A stretch of 64,000 nt of DNA from Hymenobacter montanus (lineage in GTDB: Bacteria; Bacteroidota; Bacteroidia; Cytophagales; Hymenobacteraceae): NCBI RefSeq assembly GCF_014699115.1, contig NZ_JACXAD010000014.1:1-64000 (forward strand), in the 5' to 3' direction. Shown piece by piece: positions 25,569 through 33,565 of this stretch. Below the pieces are notes generated by a model that saw only the letters and a program-made list of their open reading frames with translations, was not told the DNA's origin and made no database searches. Each line of letters opens with the position of its first letter. The stretch's first letter is position 1. The position numbers and the translations under genes are program-made.

Positions 25569-26513
25569 ATGAACCGTTTCCTTATTTCCCTGCTGGCTGG
25601 CGCCAGCCTTTTCATCACCGCCGGCTGCTCTTCGGATTCTGCCAGCAATTCCACTAATACCGTCACCATGGCCACCGACAGTCCGGCTGAGGGTTCGGCT
25701 GAACACAGCGGCGGGCACACCTATGCCTGCCCCATGCACCCCGAGATCACCAGTACCAAAGAAGGGGAGAAGTGCCCCAAGTGCGGCATGCAGCTGGAGC
25801 ACAACGATAAAGCGACCAACGGCAAAACGTACGAGATGAAGCTGGTCCCCACCCCCGCGGAGCCCACTGCCGGCCAACCGGTCACCCTGGCCTTGACGCC
25901 CCGCGAAACCGGCAACGAGGCTGCTCCCGTGCCGCTGGCCGTGGTGCACGAGAAGAAGATCCACCTCATCATCGTCAGCAAGGACCTCGGCCAGTTCTAC
26001 CACGAGCACCCTGAGTACACCGCCGGCGGCGACTACAAGGTGACCTATACTTTCCCCAAAGGCGGCGACTACGTGCTGTTTCAGGACTACACGCCCGTAG
26101 GCAGCGGCCATCAGCTCGGCCGGCAGGTTCTGCGGGTGAAGGGCCCGGCCTACGCGCCGGTAAAGTTTAAGAACGACGACCTGCAGTGGGCCCAGGATGG
26201 CTACCAGGCCACGCTTTCCTTCGACAAGGCACTGACCCCGGGCCAGTTGTTGGGCCTGAAAATCAACATCACCCAGGGTGGGCAGCCCGTCACCAACCTC
26301 GATAACTACCTCGGCGCCCTGGGTCACGTCGTGGTCATCAGCGCAGACACCGAGCAGTACCTGCATGTGCATTCCAGCGACCAGGCCGACAAGGGGCCCA
26401 ATATCGGATTCAACACCAATTTCGAAAAGCCCGGGCTCTACCGCGTTTTTCTGCAGTTCAACCACGGCGGCAAGATTCACACGGCTGACTTCACCATCAA
26501 CGTCAAGGCCTGA
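25569..26513 (+). CDS. Heavy-metal-binding-domain lipoprotein
   Basis: A 314-residue exported lipoprotein (lipobox ITAGC, cysteine 20). Residues about 51-77 form a heavy-metal-binding domain, YACPMHPEITSTKEGEKCPKCGMQL, with the CPMHP and CPKCGM ligands. The remainder is beta-rich with His-rich stretches (LGQFYHEHPEY, HLHVH-like YLHVHSS, QFNHGGKIHTADF) as in copper-handling periplasmic proteins. It lies directly upstream of a decayed TolC/CusA locus. It was therefore probably part of a Cu/Ag resistance operon and may still bind metal on its own. The ATG at 25569 opens the signal peptide. Confidence 0.85.
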   Translation: MNRFLISLLAGASLFITAGCSSDSASNSTNTVTMATDSPAEGSAEHSGGHTYACPMHPEITSTKEGEKCPKCGMQLEHNDKATNGKTYEMKLVPTPAEPTAGQPVTLALTPRETGNEAAPVPLAVVHEKKIHLIIVSKDLGQFYHEHPEYTAGGDYKVTYTFPKGGDYVLFQDYTPVGSGHQLGRQVLRVKGPAYAPVKFKNDDLQWAQDGYQATLSFDKALTPGQLLGLKINITQGGQPVTNLDNYLGALGHVVVISADTEQYLHVHSSDQADKGPNIGFNTNFEKPGLYRVFLQFNHGGKIHTADFTINVKA

Positions 26514-26570
26514 CCCTGCTTTGGCGGCGGCCTTCCCTACGGCCCCCTGCCCGGGGCCTCTGTTACTGGG

Positions 26571-26814
26571 CCGCCGCATCTCGGAGCCGCCCACCGCGGC
26601 AATGGTGGGCGGTGCTCTGGCATTGCCCTGGCCGAGCGCAACCGCGAGGTGAGCCGGGCCAGCGTGCTGCGCGACACCCGCCTGGCTTACCTGGCCCTGC
26701 AGTTCGCCGAAGCTCAGGTCCGGCAGCTCACCTACCAGGAGAGCCTGTTTCGGGAGCTGCGCCTGGCCACTGAGCGCCTGTTCGCGGCCGGCGAAGTCAC
26801 CTCCCTGCGGCGCA
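26571..26814 (+). pseudogene. TolC-family (CusC-like) gene fragment
   Basis: A decayed internal fragment of an outer-membrane efflux protein. The frame reads IALAERNREVSRASVLRDTRLAYLALQFAEAQVRQL, then SLFRELRLATERLFAAGEVTSL, a helical TolC repeat that would normally be about one third of a 400-residue gene. Neither a signal peptide nor the C-terminal half is present. At about 26812-26815 the sequence passes directly into another frame that encodes the end of a CusA pump. The adaptor gene and most of the pump gene are therefore missing: a deletion of several kilobases relative to an intact operon. Confidence 0.75.
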
Positions 26815-27189
26815 TCAGTTGCTTCCCGCAACGGCATCATGATGATTTCGCACTACCTCCACCTGCTGGAGCACGAAGGCGAGCAGTTCGGTCGGCGCAT
26901 GATCATCCGGGGTTCGCTCGAACGCCTGGTGCCCGTGCTGATGACGGCCCTGGTGGCGGCGCTGGCCAAGGACGCGCCGGGCAAGGAGATTCTCTACCCC
27001 GTGGCCACGGTCATTCTCGGCGCTCTGCTCTCCTCCACTTTTCTCGACATCATCGTCACGCCGGTGGTGTTCTGGCTACTCGGCCAAAAGGTCTTGGCCC
27101 AGTACCGCCGCGGCTGTAGCGACGCTAGCCTCGACGCTCAGACTTCCACCTCAGCCCCCAATTGCAATTCCTTGCCGCCCGCTGGTTGA
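26815..27189 (+). pseudogene. CusA-like RND pump, C-terminal remnant
   Basis: About 125 codons encoding only the end of an RND pump. SVASRNGIMMISHYLHLLEHEGE is the transmembrane-helix start characteristic of CusA; MIIRGSLERLVPVLMTALVAALA and EILYPVATVILGALLSSTFLDIIVTPVVFWLLG follow. Relative to complete pumps, around ten residues after VAALA (the LIPL... helix) are also missing, so even this piece is internally shortened. An ATG at 26839 could start a 116-residue product, but it could not pump. The CusA-type sequence differs from the CzcA-type pumps at 3-10 kb, so this was a separate operon. Confidence 0.78.
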
Positions 27190-27267
27190 GGAGCGATATG
27201 GGACACACATAGACACATAGCTGAAAACTGCTCTAGAGCTGTTTCTCATTCAGTGTCCACAACATCT

Positions 27268-27315
27268 GGCCCCCCTCTCCTGTAGCTTCGCGCCTCCCGC
27301 GAACCGGGGTCGTAC
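27268..27315. repeat. C-rich hairpin repeat, core type A, copy 1
   Basis: CCCCCCTCTCC, a core with CTTCGCGCC...GCGAACCGGGG, then TCGTACCCGGG. It belongs to a family with copies at 38527, 53413 (same core) and 53251, 53872, 58447 (alternative core). It lies between the pump relic and the APC permease gene. Confidence 0.65.
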
Positions 27316-27414
27316 CCGGGAGGGTCAGCCTCGTAGGGGGCCCGTGAGGTTTCACCGGCTGCGCCCAGTACACGGAGCTGAACACTGCTTTATCCCAGGG
27401 CACCCCGGGAGCGC

Positions 27415-29154
27415 TTAAATAATCAGCCGGACGCCGCCCAGCTCGGAAATCTGGTAGGGAAACCGGTCGCCGGGCGAGCCGATGAACATGAAGTTCTTCG
27501 GAATGCCCCACTCTTTTGACAAGCGCTCAATCAGCTCCGGGCCGAACTGACCTTCCATACTGACGAAGTCGACCACGATTTGCTCGTAGGCCCGGTCGAG
27601 CACCTGGATGTCGGTGAGGAGCTCCCGGGAGAACGTCTCGCCGGGGCGCAGCAGGGTCACGATTTTCAGGCGGTTCGTCGACTCATTTTCCACCACGTAC
27701 GCCATCACCTTGTTGAGGTTGGAAACGTTGTCGCCCTTCGTGAAAAATACAAATTCCTGCCGGTGCAGATCCCGCAGCAGCCGCCGGATGGTAAGCCGGC
27801 TGAGGCGGGAAGCGCGGGGCAGGCGCTCGGCCAACGACTCGCTCGCGTGCAGCACCAGGTTCAGCAGGGCCGTGCGGTTGAGCAGGGCCGTCACCAGCAG
27901 CAGGGCCGGCAGGAAGTATTGCAGGAATACCACCAGGTAGTCGGGCCGGATGCGAATGTTGCCGTACAGGGCGGCCAGCACCCCCAGCAGCGCCAGGGCA
28001 ACGGTGATAACGCTCGCGTATACCGGCCGCGGCAGCTTGGGACGCTTGCTCTTGAGCAGGAAGTTGCCGAGGGCGAAAAAGGCCATCACCGACAGAAACG
28101 AGATGGTGTACACTCCCGCCAACGGCCCGAGCTGGCCGTCGGTGATCAGCAGTACGGAAATGCAGAGCAGGAAGAAGGTGATGAGAATGATATAGTTGCT
28201 TTGCCGCTTGTTTTCCTTCAGGAAAAACTGCGGCAGAATGCGGTCCAGGGCCATGCGTTTCATCAGGCCGCCCACGCCCACGAACGAGGTGAGCACCGCG
28301 CCGCTGAGTACGGCCACCGCGTCGACCGAGACGAGCGTGGCCAGCCAGGGGCCACCCGTGCTGGAGCCCAGGTGCGAGAGCAGCGTTTCGGGGTGTTGGC
28401 CGATTTCAACCAGGGGCAGCGCCGCCACGGCCAGCAAAGCCAGCAGCGGGTTGAAGACCGTTACCACCACCCACATGTTGCGCAGGGTTTTCTGGAAGAC
28501 GCCGGGTGCTTGCTCTTCCACGAAGTTGGCGGAGCTTTCGAACCCGGAAATGCCCAGCATGGCGGCGCTAAAGCCCAGAAAGAGCGCGGTGGACAGGCTG
28601 CCGCCTTTCAGCGGCAGCTGCCAATTGGCGACCAGGGTAGCCAGCCCGTGCGTAGCCAGGTACCAGCCCGTGACGCCCACCAGCAGCATGAGCGAGAGCA
28701 GGTGGAGCACAAAGATGCCCACGGCCACCACCGCCGACTCGGAGATGCCGAGAATGGTCAGCAGCAGGAAAAAGCCCAGCAGCAGCACCGTGGCCGTCAT
28801 GATGGGCAGCCCCGTCCACAGCGTGTGCAGGTAGTGCATGGCCTCGGAGGCCGAAATAACCGCCGTCGCCATGTAGGAGAGGATGGTCAGGCAGGCGGCC
28901 ACGGCGGCGTTGCGCTTGCTGGTGGTATTGAGCAGCACGTTGTAGGCGCCGCCGTTGAGGGGCAGGGCCCCGACCACTTCGCCGTAGATGCTGCGAAACA
29001 GGTACAGCACCGCCCCCACCATGAGCAGCGCCACCCAGGCATACTGGCCCGCGTACCCAATGGCTAGTGCCGATACATACAGGCAGGATGAGGAAATGTC
29101 GTTGCCGCAAATAGCGCTGGCCTCTAGCTCATTGAGTTTCTTGCTGTGGCTCAT
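27415..29154 (-). CDS. APC-superfamily permease with C-terminal soluble domain
   Basis: A 579-residue inner-membrane protein. The N-terminal three quarters have about 12 transmembrane segments with APC features: the GNDISSSCLYVSALAIGYAG opening, GGAYNVLLNTTSK and FLGFSAAMLGISGFESSANFVEE. Residues about 440-579 are soluble (LTIRRLLRDLHRQEFVFFTKGDNVSNLNKVMAYVVENE... YQISELGGVRLII) and may regulate transport. The substrate, probably an amino acid or cation, cannot be read from sequence. The ATG at 29154 is used; 17 in-frame codons upstream look non-coding. The gene is single. Confidence 0.88.
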   Translation of the reverse strand: MSHSKKLNELEASAICGNDISSSCLYVSALAIGYAGQYAWVALLMVGAVLYLFRSIYGEVVGALPLNGGAYNVLLNTTSKRNAAVAACLTILSYMATAVISASEAMHYLHTLWTGLPIMTATVLLLGFFLLLTILGISESAVVAVGIFVLHLLSLMLLVGVTGWYLATHGLATLVANWQLPLKGGSLSTALFLGFSAAMLGISGFESSANFVEEQAPGVFQKTLRNMWVVVTVFNPLLALLAVAALPLVEIGQHPETLLSHLGSSTGGPWLATLVSVDAVAVLSGAVLTSFVGVGGLMKRMALDRILPQFFLKENKRQSNYIILITFFLLCISVLLITDGQLGPLAGVYTISFLSVMAFFALGNFLLKSKRPKLPRPVYASVITVALALLGVLAALYGNIRIRPDYLVVFLQYFLPALLLVTALLNRTALLNLVLHASESLAERLPRASRLSRLTIRRLLRDLHRQEFVFFTKGDNVSNLNKVMAYVVENESTNRLKIVTLLRPGETFSRELLTDIQVLDRAYEQIVVDFVSMEGQFGPELIERLSKEWGIPKNFMFIGSPGDRFPYQISELGGVRLII

Positions 29155-29367
29155 AGAGGGGGGAAGGGGAAGGGTGGAGGAGTTGTAGCAGTTACCAGGA
29201 TGCAACCGCCCCCCGTGCTAACGTGCCAAATACGTAAGCGAATGGAATGCCTGTTACGGGCCGGCCGGTTCTGCTGGTACAAATCAAAGCCCAACTGGGC
29301 TTTCTTGCCTCGCAACGTCATCGCGGAGCCCGCTTCTTTGCCCTAGCTGGCGCAGGGTTTAACTTAC

Positions 29368-29562
29368 TAAGAGCCTATCTGGAAAATAACCAGCCAGCAC
29401 GTCATGCTTCATCTGGCGTCCGCTTGCCGAAGCATCTCTACCACGAGGGTGTATTCAATCGAATGAATTACATTGAATAAAGTACTGCCGCGGTCGAGAG
29501 GCTGCGACCTCGCGGATGCCAGAGGCGCAGGGCGTGCCGCCTATTTTCCGGATAGGCTCTTA
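29368..29562. mobile_element. MITE-like element with 19-base TIRs and TA flanks
   Basis: The ends are inverted repeats: AGAGCCTATCTGGAAAATA at 29370-29388 and its complement with one mismatch at 29542-29560. Each is flanked outside by TA (29368-29369; 29561-29562), as expected for IS630/Tc1-type insertion. The 191-base interior has no transposase frame. It does contain a segment (29400-29443, ATGCTTCATCTGGCG...GAAGCATCTCTACC) that resembles a common intergenic repeat of Hymenobacter-like genomes. The right end supplies the last base of the MscS stop codon. The element is non-autonomous and would need a transposase elsewhere. Confidence 0.7.
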
Positions 29563-30444
29563 GTCGGCCAACTGCTGGCGCAGCTGGGCCTGCAGCGCCG
29601 GCGACACGTCCAGGGTACGGATGGGGAAGGGGATGACGATGCCCGCCTGGTCGAAGGCGCGCTTAATGCGCATGATGGCCTCGCTCTTGGCCCCCACGTA
29701 GTCGACCTGTTTCTGATATGGAATCCAGAACCGCAGCGTGAAGGTGATAGCGCTTTCGCCAAAGCTGGTGAACATCACCTCCACGGGCTGGTCGGGGAGG
29801 AGGTTGGGAAAGCCGTGCAGGCTGGCCAGCACCACCTCCCGCACCCGCTCCAGGTCCGAATCGTAAGCCACCCCGCACTCCACATCCACCCGGCGGCGGG
29901 TGGTGACGGTGTAGTTGATGATAGCGGTTTCGAACACCTTGCGGTTGGGCACGCGCACCAGCTCGCCGGTTACCTGGCGCAGGTCGAGGGTGCGCAGGTT
30001 GATGCTTTCGATGGTGCCGAAAAAAGATTCGGTTTGAATGACGTCGCCCACGGTGAAAGGCCGTTGCACCGCGATAATGATGCCGCTGATAAAATTGGCC
30101 GCGATGTCCTGAAAAGCAAACCCCAACGCCAGCCCGATAATGCCGACCCCCGCCAATAAAGAAGTTACCGTCTTGTCGAGGCTCAGTACTTCCAGCGTGA
30201 AAAACGTGCCCAGCAGCAGCACGCCCAGGTACGCCATGGTCCCGACCAGGTTGTTGAGCGTGGCGTGGGCCGACACCCGCGGCAATATCGTGCCCATAAT
30301 TCGCCGCACCAGCCGCGCCGCGAAAAAGGTGACAACCAGAATCAGCAAGGCAATCAACAGATTGGGCAGCAGTAGAATAAACTGCTGCACCCAACGAATG
30401 AGCTTGCCCGATAACAAAGCAAAGGCGCGGTGGAGGTCCGTCAT
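29560..30444 (-). CDS. Small-conductance mechanosensitive channel (MscS family)
   Basis: A 294-residue inner-membrane channel that opens under membrane tension to release solutes. There are three hydrophobic helices. The pore helix VTSLLAGVGIIGLALGFAFQDIAANFISGIIIAVQRPF is the MscS signature, followed by the beta domain (FTVGDVIQTESFFGTIESINLRTLDLR) and the alpha/beta cytoplasmic vestibule. The stop codon TAA is formed at the edge of the neighbouring MITE-like element, so the last residues could differ from the ancestral C-terminus. The gene is single, on the minus strand. Confidence 0.93.
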   Translation of the reverse strand: MTDLHRAFALLSGKLIRWVQQFILLLPNLLIALLILVVTFFAARLVRRIMGTILPRVSAHATLNNLVGTMAYLGVLLLGTFFTLEVLSLDKTVTSLLAGVGIIGLALGFAFQDIAANFISGIIIAVQRPFTVGDVIQTESFFGTIESINLRTLDLRQVTGELVRVPNRKVFETAIINYTVTTRRRVDVECGVAYDSDLERVREVVLASLHGFPNLLPDQPVEVMFTSFGESAITFTLRFWIPYQKQVDYVGAKSEAIMRIKRAFDQAGIVIPFPIRTLDVSPALQAQLRQQLAD

Positions 30445-31258
30445 ACAGGCTGGGAAATAGTGGGGTTTATACTACGGCCGGGAACCGGTTTGGGTGGGGT
30501 GGCGCGAGTTCAGCACTGTCCGAACTCCATGAGGCCGAAGTCCGGGCACGGGTCAGGTACCGGTTTAGCCAGCTTTTCAGGTCTCCGCTACCCTTTCGGT
30601 GGACCGGGATTGGCGACTTGGGCCCACAACGGCCAGAGTCGCGGCATGCACACCATAAAAGTAGGGGCCATTTCCGCGCCCGTGCGGACTTGCTCCATTG
30701 GCTTAACGCTGGGAGGCGGCCGATGTGTTCGGGGGCGCGGCTGTTCTCTGGGAACTCAAATCCACTTCCGCTCGCCCGAGGACAGAAGCTGGTGGTAAAC
30801 AGCCCGCAGAAAATATTACGTAGGCTTCGACACCCGAGCCTCGCCGGGCGGCAGCTCAAAGACGTCGCACTCTTGGGCTTCGCTGATGAATTAGCTGCCA
30901 ATGGCCACCAATCAGAGGCGTAGAAAAGAAGTTATTGGTTGTTAAACCGCTCAAACGACTGCCAGTACTTGGCCTTATAAATCTCGTAGGTCACCTTTAG
31001 AATGCTAATCAGTACCTGCGTGTGTTAGCCGGCGGCGCGGTTCAGCCGGTCGGGTCCAGATGGGCCGTGTAAGCAGGAGTAAATCTATCGATTGATAAGC
31101 ACGTGGCCTGGGCGACCCACATATGGCCTCATTATCGTGCAGGCCTAACACCTTTGGCTTATGAGAGCACGTGCTATCACCGTTCGCTACGTACTACCAA
31201 GGCCATACTTAGCTTACTCATTGTTTAATGTAGTGGAATACAAAGAATTGCCAGCCAT
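30445..31258. other. Intergenic region holding a short coding remnant
   Basis: About 800 bases. On the minus strand, 31024 to 30932 encodes a 30-residue tail, HTQVLISILKVTYEIYKAKYW then QSFERFNNQ, ending in TAA and preceded in frame by a stop. The amino-acid pattern looks like a true protein C-terminus, perhaps a transposase or other mobile gene, but I do not recognise the family. The other frames over 30467-30923 lack coding character. 31028-31258 shows nothing. Confidence 0.4.
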
Positions 31259-32167
31259 TTAAACTAGCTGCTGCTGGGCAACATGCACTACCTGCTTCAA
31301 CCAAGCGTATCCGTTTACTTGGGTAAGCTTGCGGAGTAGTTCTGTCGGAATGTTCTGCGGCCCTAGCAAGGCTCCGGCTATTTGCCCAGCCAGCGAGGCA
31401 TTTGTATCCGTATCCCCGCCTGCTACCACGATGGCTTCCAGCATTTGTTTGAGCCCCAAGCGCGGTACCTGCGAGGCGCAGAATAAGGCAAAGGGTACCG
31501 AATCCACTACATAGCCACTTGTGCCGAAGCGCGCAACCTCTGCAATGGAGGGCTGCCCTGGTAAAGCCTGGATTTCTAAGAGCCGGTCGCGCACCCGGGT
31601 ATCAGGAAGTTGTGGCACTAGCAAGCCCAGCAGTGGCTCTTCTCCCGTCCACTGCCCTGTTAAGATAGCTCTGATTGCTAGCACTATAGCCAATGCCCCC
31701 ACATAGGCGTCTGCCTGGCGATGGGTAATCCGACAGAAATCGTGTAGCTCAACTCGAGAATACTGCTCCCAAAAGGCAAAGGGCGCAATGCGCATGGCGG
31801 CACCATTACCAGCACCATACTCCCCCTCTCGCCCGACCTGGCTCCAATGACCACCCGCCTGTAGTTCCCGCAATGCTTTTAAGGTACTAGCTCCAAGGCC
31901 GGTGAGAAGCCCGCGTGAGTAGGCATTTGCCAAGCAGGATGCGAGCCTATCAGGTGAAAGAAGAGGCGTTTGACTTAAAGCTTCCAACGTTACCAAGGTG
32001 AGTTGGGTATCATCCGTCAACTGCCAAGCAGGAGCGCTTATGGGCGGTGGCTGAAGATAGAATGTATTACTGCCGGGGCGTTTAGGTAGGTTTTCAAAAC
32101 TACTTCCCCAGGCGTCACCAATGGCTCCTGCTAGTATACAGCCCGCTAATCGTTCCTGTTTGTGCAT
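31259..32167 (-). CDS. ADP-ribosylglycohydrolase-family protein
   Basis: A 302-residue cytosolic protein of the ADP-ribosylglycohydrolase (DraG/ARH) fold. Metal-coordination motifs are visible: GAIGDAWGSSFE near the N-terminus, WQLTDDTQLTLVTLEAL and the C-terminal VVAGGDTDTNASLAGQIAGALLG. These bind two Mg ions and cleave ADP-ribose from a protein or small molecule. The ATG at 32167 is preferred to an upstream TTG. Its base composition is lower in GC than the housekeeping genes, and it sits at the left border of the accessory region, so transfer is possible. The substrate is unknown. Confidence 0.9.
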   Translation of the reverse strand: MHKQERLAGCILAGAIGDAWGSSFENLPKRPGSNTFYLQPPPISAPAWQLTDDTQLTLVTLEALSQTPLLSPDRLASCLANAYSRGLLTGLGASTLKALRELQAGGHWSQVGREGEYGAGNGAAMRIAPFAFWEQYSRVELHDFCRITHRQADAYVGALAIVLAIRAILTGQWTGEEPLLGLLVPQLPDTRVRDRLLEIQALPGQPSIAEVARFGTSGYVVDSVPFALFCASQVPRLGLKQMLEAIVVAGGDTDTNASLAGQIAGALLGPQNIPTELLRKLTQVNGYAWLKQVVHVAQQQLV

Positions 32168-32398
32168 GGGCAAAAGTTGCGACAGACCAGTCTAACTCAG
32201 GTAAGTTACTTCGTGTATAGCCGTCAACCATATTGTAGCTGGAGCCTTGGGACTCCAACTGCAACTTACTGACTCGTTCTCGTTTAGCCTATTATTTTAT
32301 CCCCAATACCCTCTATAACACCCTACGAATGGGCGCTTGGCTCGATACCGCAAGGCGAGCCATGTTGGTGTCCTTTTTTCATGCTAGCAGCGCGGTGA

Positions 32399-32554
32399 GC
32401 TTTGTGCTTCAACGAGCTGCGCGCGATGAACGGTAGCCTGGCCAACGTGGAAAACTGGCAGTCCCGCCTCGAAGTCGTGCTCGACGTGCAGGGCCACCAG
32501 CAACTCCTCGACGAAGCTAAGCAGGTGCGCTACGAAAACGGGATTCGGGCGTAA
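32399..32554 (+). pseudogene. Unidentified gene tail
   Basis: An open plus-strand frame of 51 codons between an in-frame TGA (32396-32398) and TAA (32552-32554). It reads LCFNELRAMNGSLANVENWQ, then SRLEVVLDVQGHQQLLDEA and KQVRYENGIRA. The composition and codon pattern match native GC-rich genes, unlike the AT-rich HNH gene that follows. An internal ATG at 32426 could give 42 residues. I think it is the 3' end of a truncated gene, but I do not know the family. The rest of the 32168-32710 gap contains a short GGCTCG/CGAGCC hairpin (32337-32361), a larger hairpin and a promoter dyad listed separately. Confidence 0.4.
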
Positions 32555-32571
32555 AGCAGGTGTTCAAATTA

Positions 32572-32621
32572 TTCTCCCCCGGAAGGCCCCGAAGATCTGC
32601 GTTTTCGGGGCCTTCTGGGGG
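32572..32621. terminator. Strong GC hairpin upstream of the cassette
   Basis: The stem pairs 32577-32593 with 32604-32620: CCCC, a G:T pair, then 12 perfect pairs GAAGGCCCCGAA/TTCGGGGCCTTC, with a 10-base loop. No T tract follows on either strand, so intrinsic termination is uncertain; it may insulate the cassette. The hairpin itself lies inside a wider 10-base inverted repeat (32562-32571 GTTCAAATTA and 32649-32658). Confidence 0.55.
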
Positions 32622-32679
32622 TGTCAGAAAGCGTTCAAAAAAGAAATCTAATTTGAACGCCCCTGAATGAGCAGTTAGG

Positions 32680-32697
32680 TTATACCTTTAGGTATAA
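32680..32697 (+). promoter_or_regulatory. Dyad operator over a promoter -7 box
   Basis: A perfect inverted repeat TTATACC-TTTA-GGTATAA ends 13 bases before the start codon of the HNH-like gene. It contains TACCTTTA (32683-32690), a variant of the Bacteroidota -7 box seen also before murB and the sugar transporter. A DNA-binding protein on the dyad would block initiation, so the three-gene cassette may be autoregulated. The recombinase, with its C-terminal HTH, is one candidate. Confidence 0.5.
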
Positions 32698-32710
32698 GAA
32701 GGATATAGCA

Positions 32711-33565
32711 ATGGATGATAGAAGGAAAAAAAAGGTGAGATTGACGAATTTACCTCGTACCTGTATTTTTTGTGGTAAAACCCCTCTTTCACGAGAACAC
32801 CTCTGGCCCCAATGGATGACTAAGGTGTTACCTGTTGAGTTTGACAAGCATTCGCATGAAACGAATCTTAAGTATCAGCGTCTTGATACTGGGCAAGTTG
32901 ATATAGTTAAGCCAAATTATATCAGAGTGAAACAAGGGCACGTAGGCTCTTGGAAACTTATGATTGTATGCATCGACTGCAATATAACGTGGATGAGCAA
33001 AATAGAGGCTGAAGCTATACCACTCCTGACACCCCTAATTGAAAAGGAAAGAGAAATTTTATCCCAACAGGACCAAACTCAGCTATCGACTTGGGTAGCT
33101 TTAAGGACTGTTATTGGTGAGTTTGTTGACATTGCCACTCAAGCCATTCCCGAAAGCGATAGAAAAATCTTGATGGAAACAAAGCTTCCACCCCCTGATT
33201 GGAACATCTGGGTTGCGAGGTATAAAGGCCCTCTTCGCCAAGCATATCGACATCGTGGAATTGCTTTAAGAGAAATGAAGCATGGGGAGAAAGCGTCCAG
33301 CTTAGCAGTTAAACACATTTCTCAGTGTACGATTTTGATACTGGGTGAACTAATTTTTTTTGTATTAACAACTACCGAAAGAGGTGCCCTTAACCAACTA
33401 ATGCGCAATTCCGATAATACAAAATTTGCAAGACTATGGCCGTTGCTGAAGGAGAAAATTGTTTTACCAGATTTGCCTTTTATATCACATGCAGAAATGC
33501 TGGATATGCCTAATTATTTAAATTATCTTGTGGAAACAATCACTTCAGATAATAAGAAACATTGA
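32711..33565 (+). CDS. HNH-like zinc-site protein, AT-rich
   Basis: A 284-residue protein with two cysteine pairs: CIFC (C18, C21), directly followed by PLSREHLWPQWM, and CIDC (C87, C90), followed by NITWMSKIEAEA. This C-x2-C...EH..P...C-x2-C-N..WMS pattern is that of HNH-type proteins annotated as endonucleases. The catalytic histidine would be H30. The second half has a hydrophobic helix (CTILILGELIFFVLTTTE) and no recognised domain. It is clearly lower in GC than surrounding genes, indicating transfer. It starts at ATG 32711 behind a dyad promoter, and its stop overlaps the recombinase start by four bases. Nuclease activity is likely but not certain. Confidence 0.72.
   Translation: MDDRRKKKVRLTNLPRTCIFCGKTPLSREHLWPQWMTKVLPVEFDKHSHETNLKYQRLDTGQVDIVKPNYIRVKQGHVGSWKLMIVCIDCNITWMSKIEAEAIPLLTPLIEKEREILSQQDQTQLSTWVALRTVIGEFVDIATQAIPESDRKILMETKLPPPDWNIWVARYKGPLRQAYRHRGIALREMKHGEKASSLAVKHISQCTILILGELIFFVLTTTERGALNQLMRNSDNTKFARLWPLLKEKIVLPDLPFISHAEMLDMPNYLNYLVETITSDNKKH

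Noticed and set aside
30467..30901. A 144-codon minus-strand frame after the MscS gene
   Set aside because: It is Ser/Arg/Pro-rich with no conserved pattern and competes with open frames on the other strand.
32680..32697. An invertible promoter at the TTATACC-TTTA-GGTATAA dyad
   Set aside because: The arms are only seven bases and enclose four; this fits an operator better than a recombinase crossover site.
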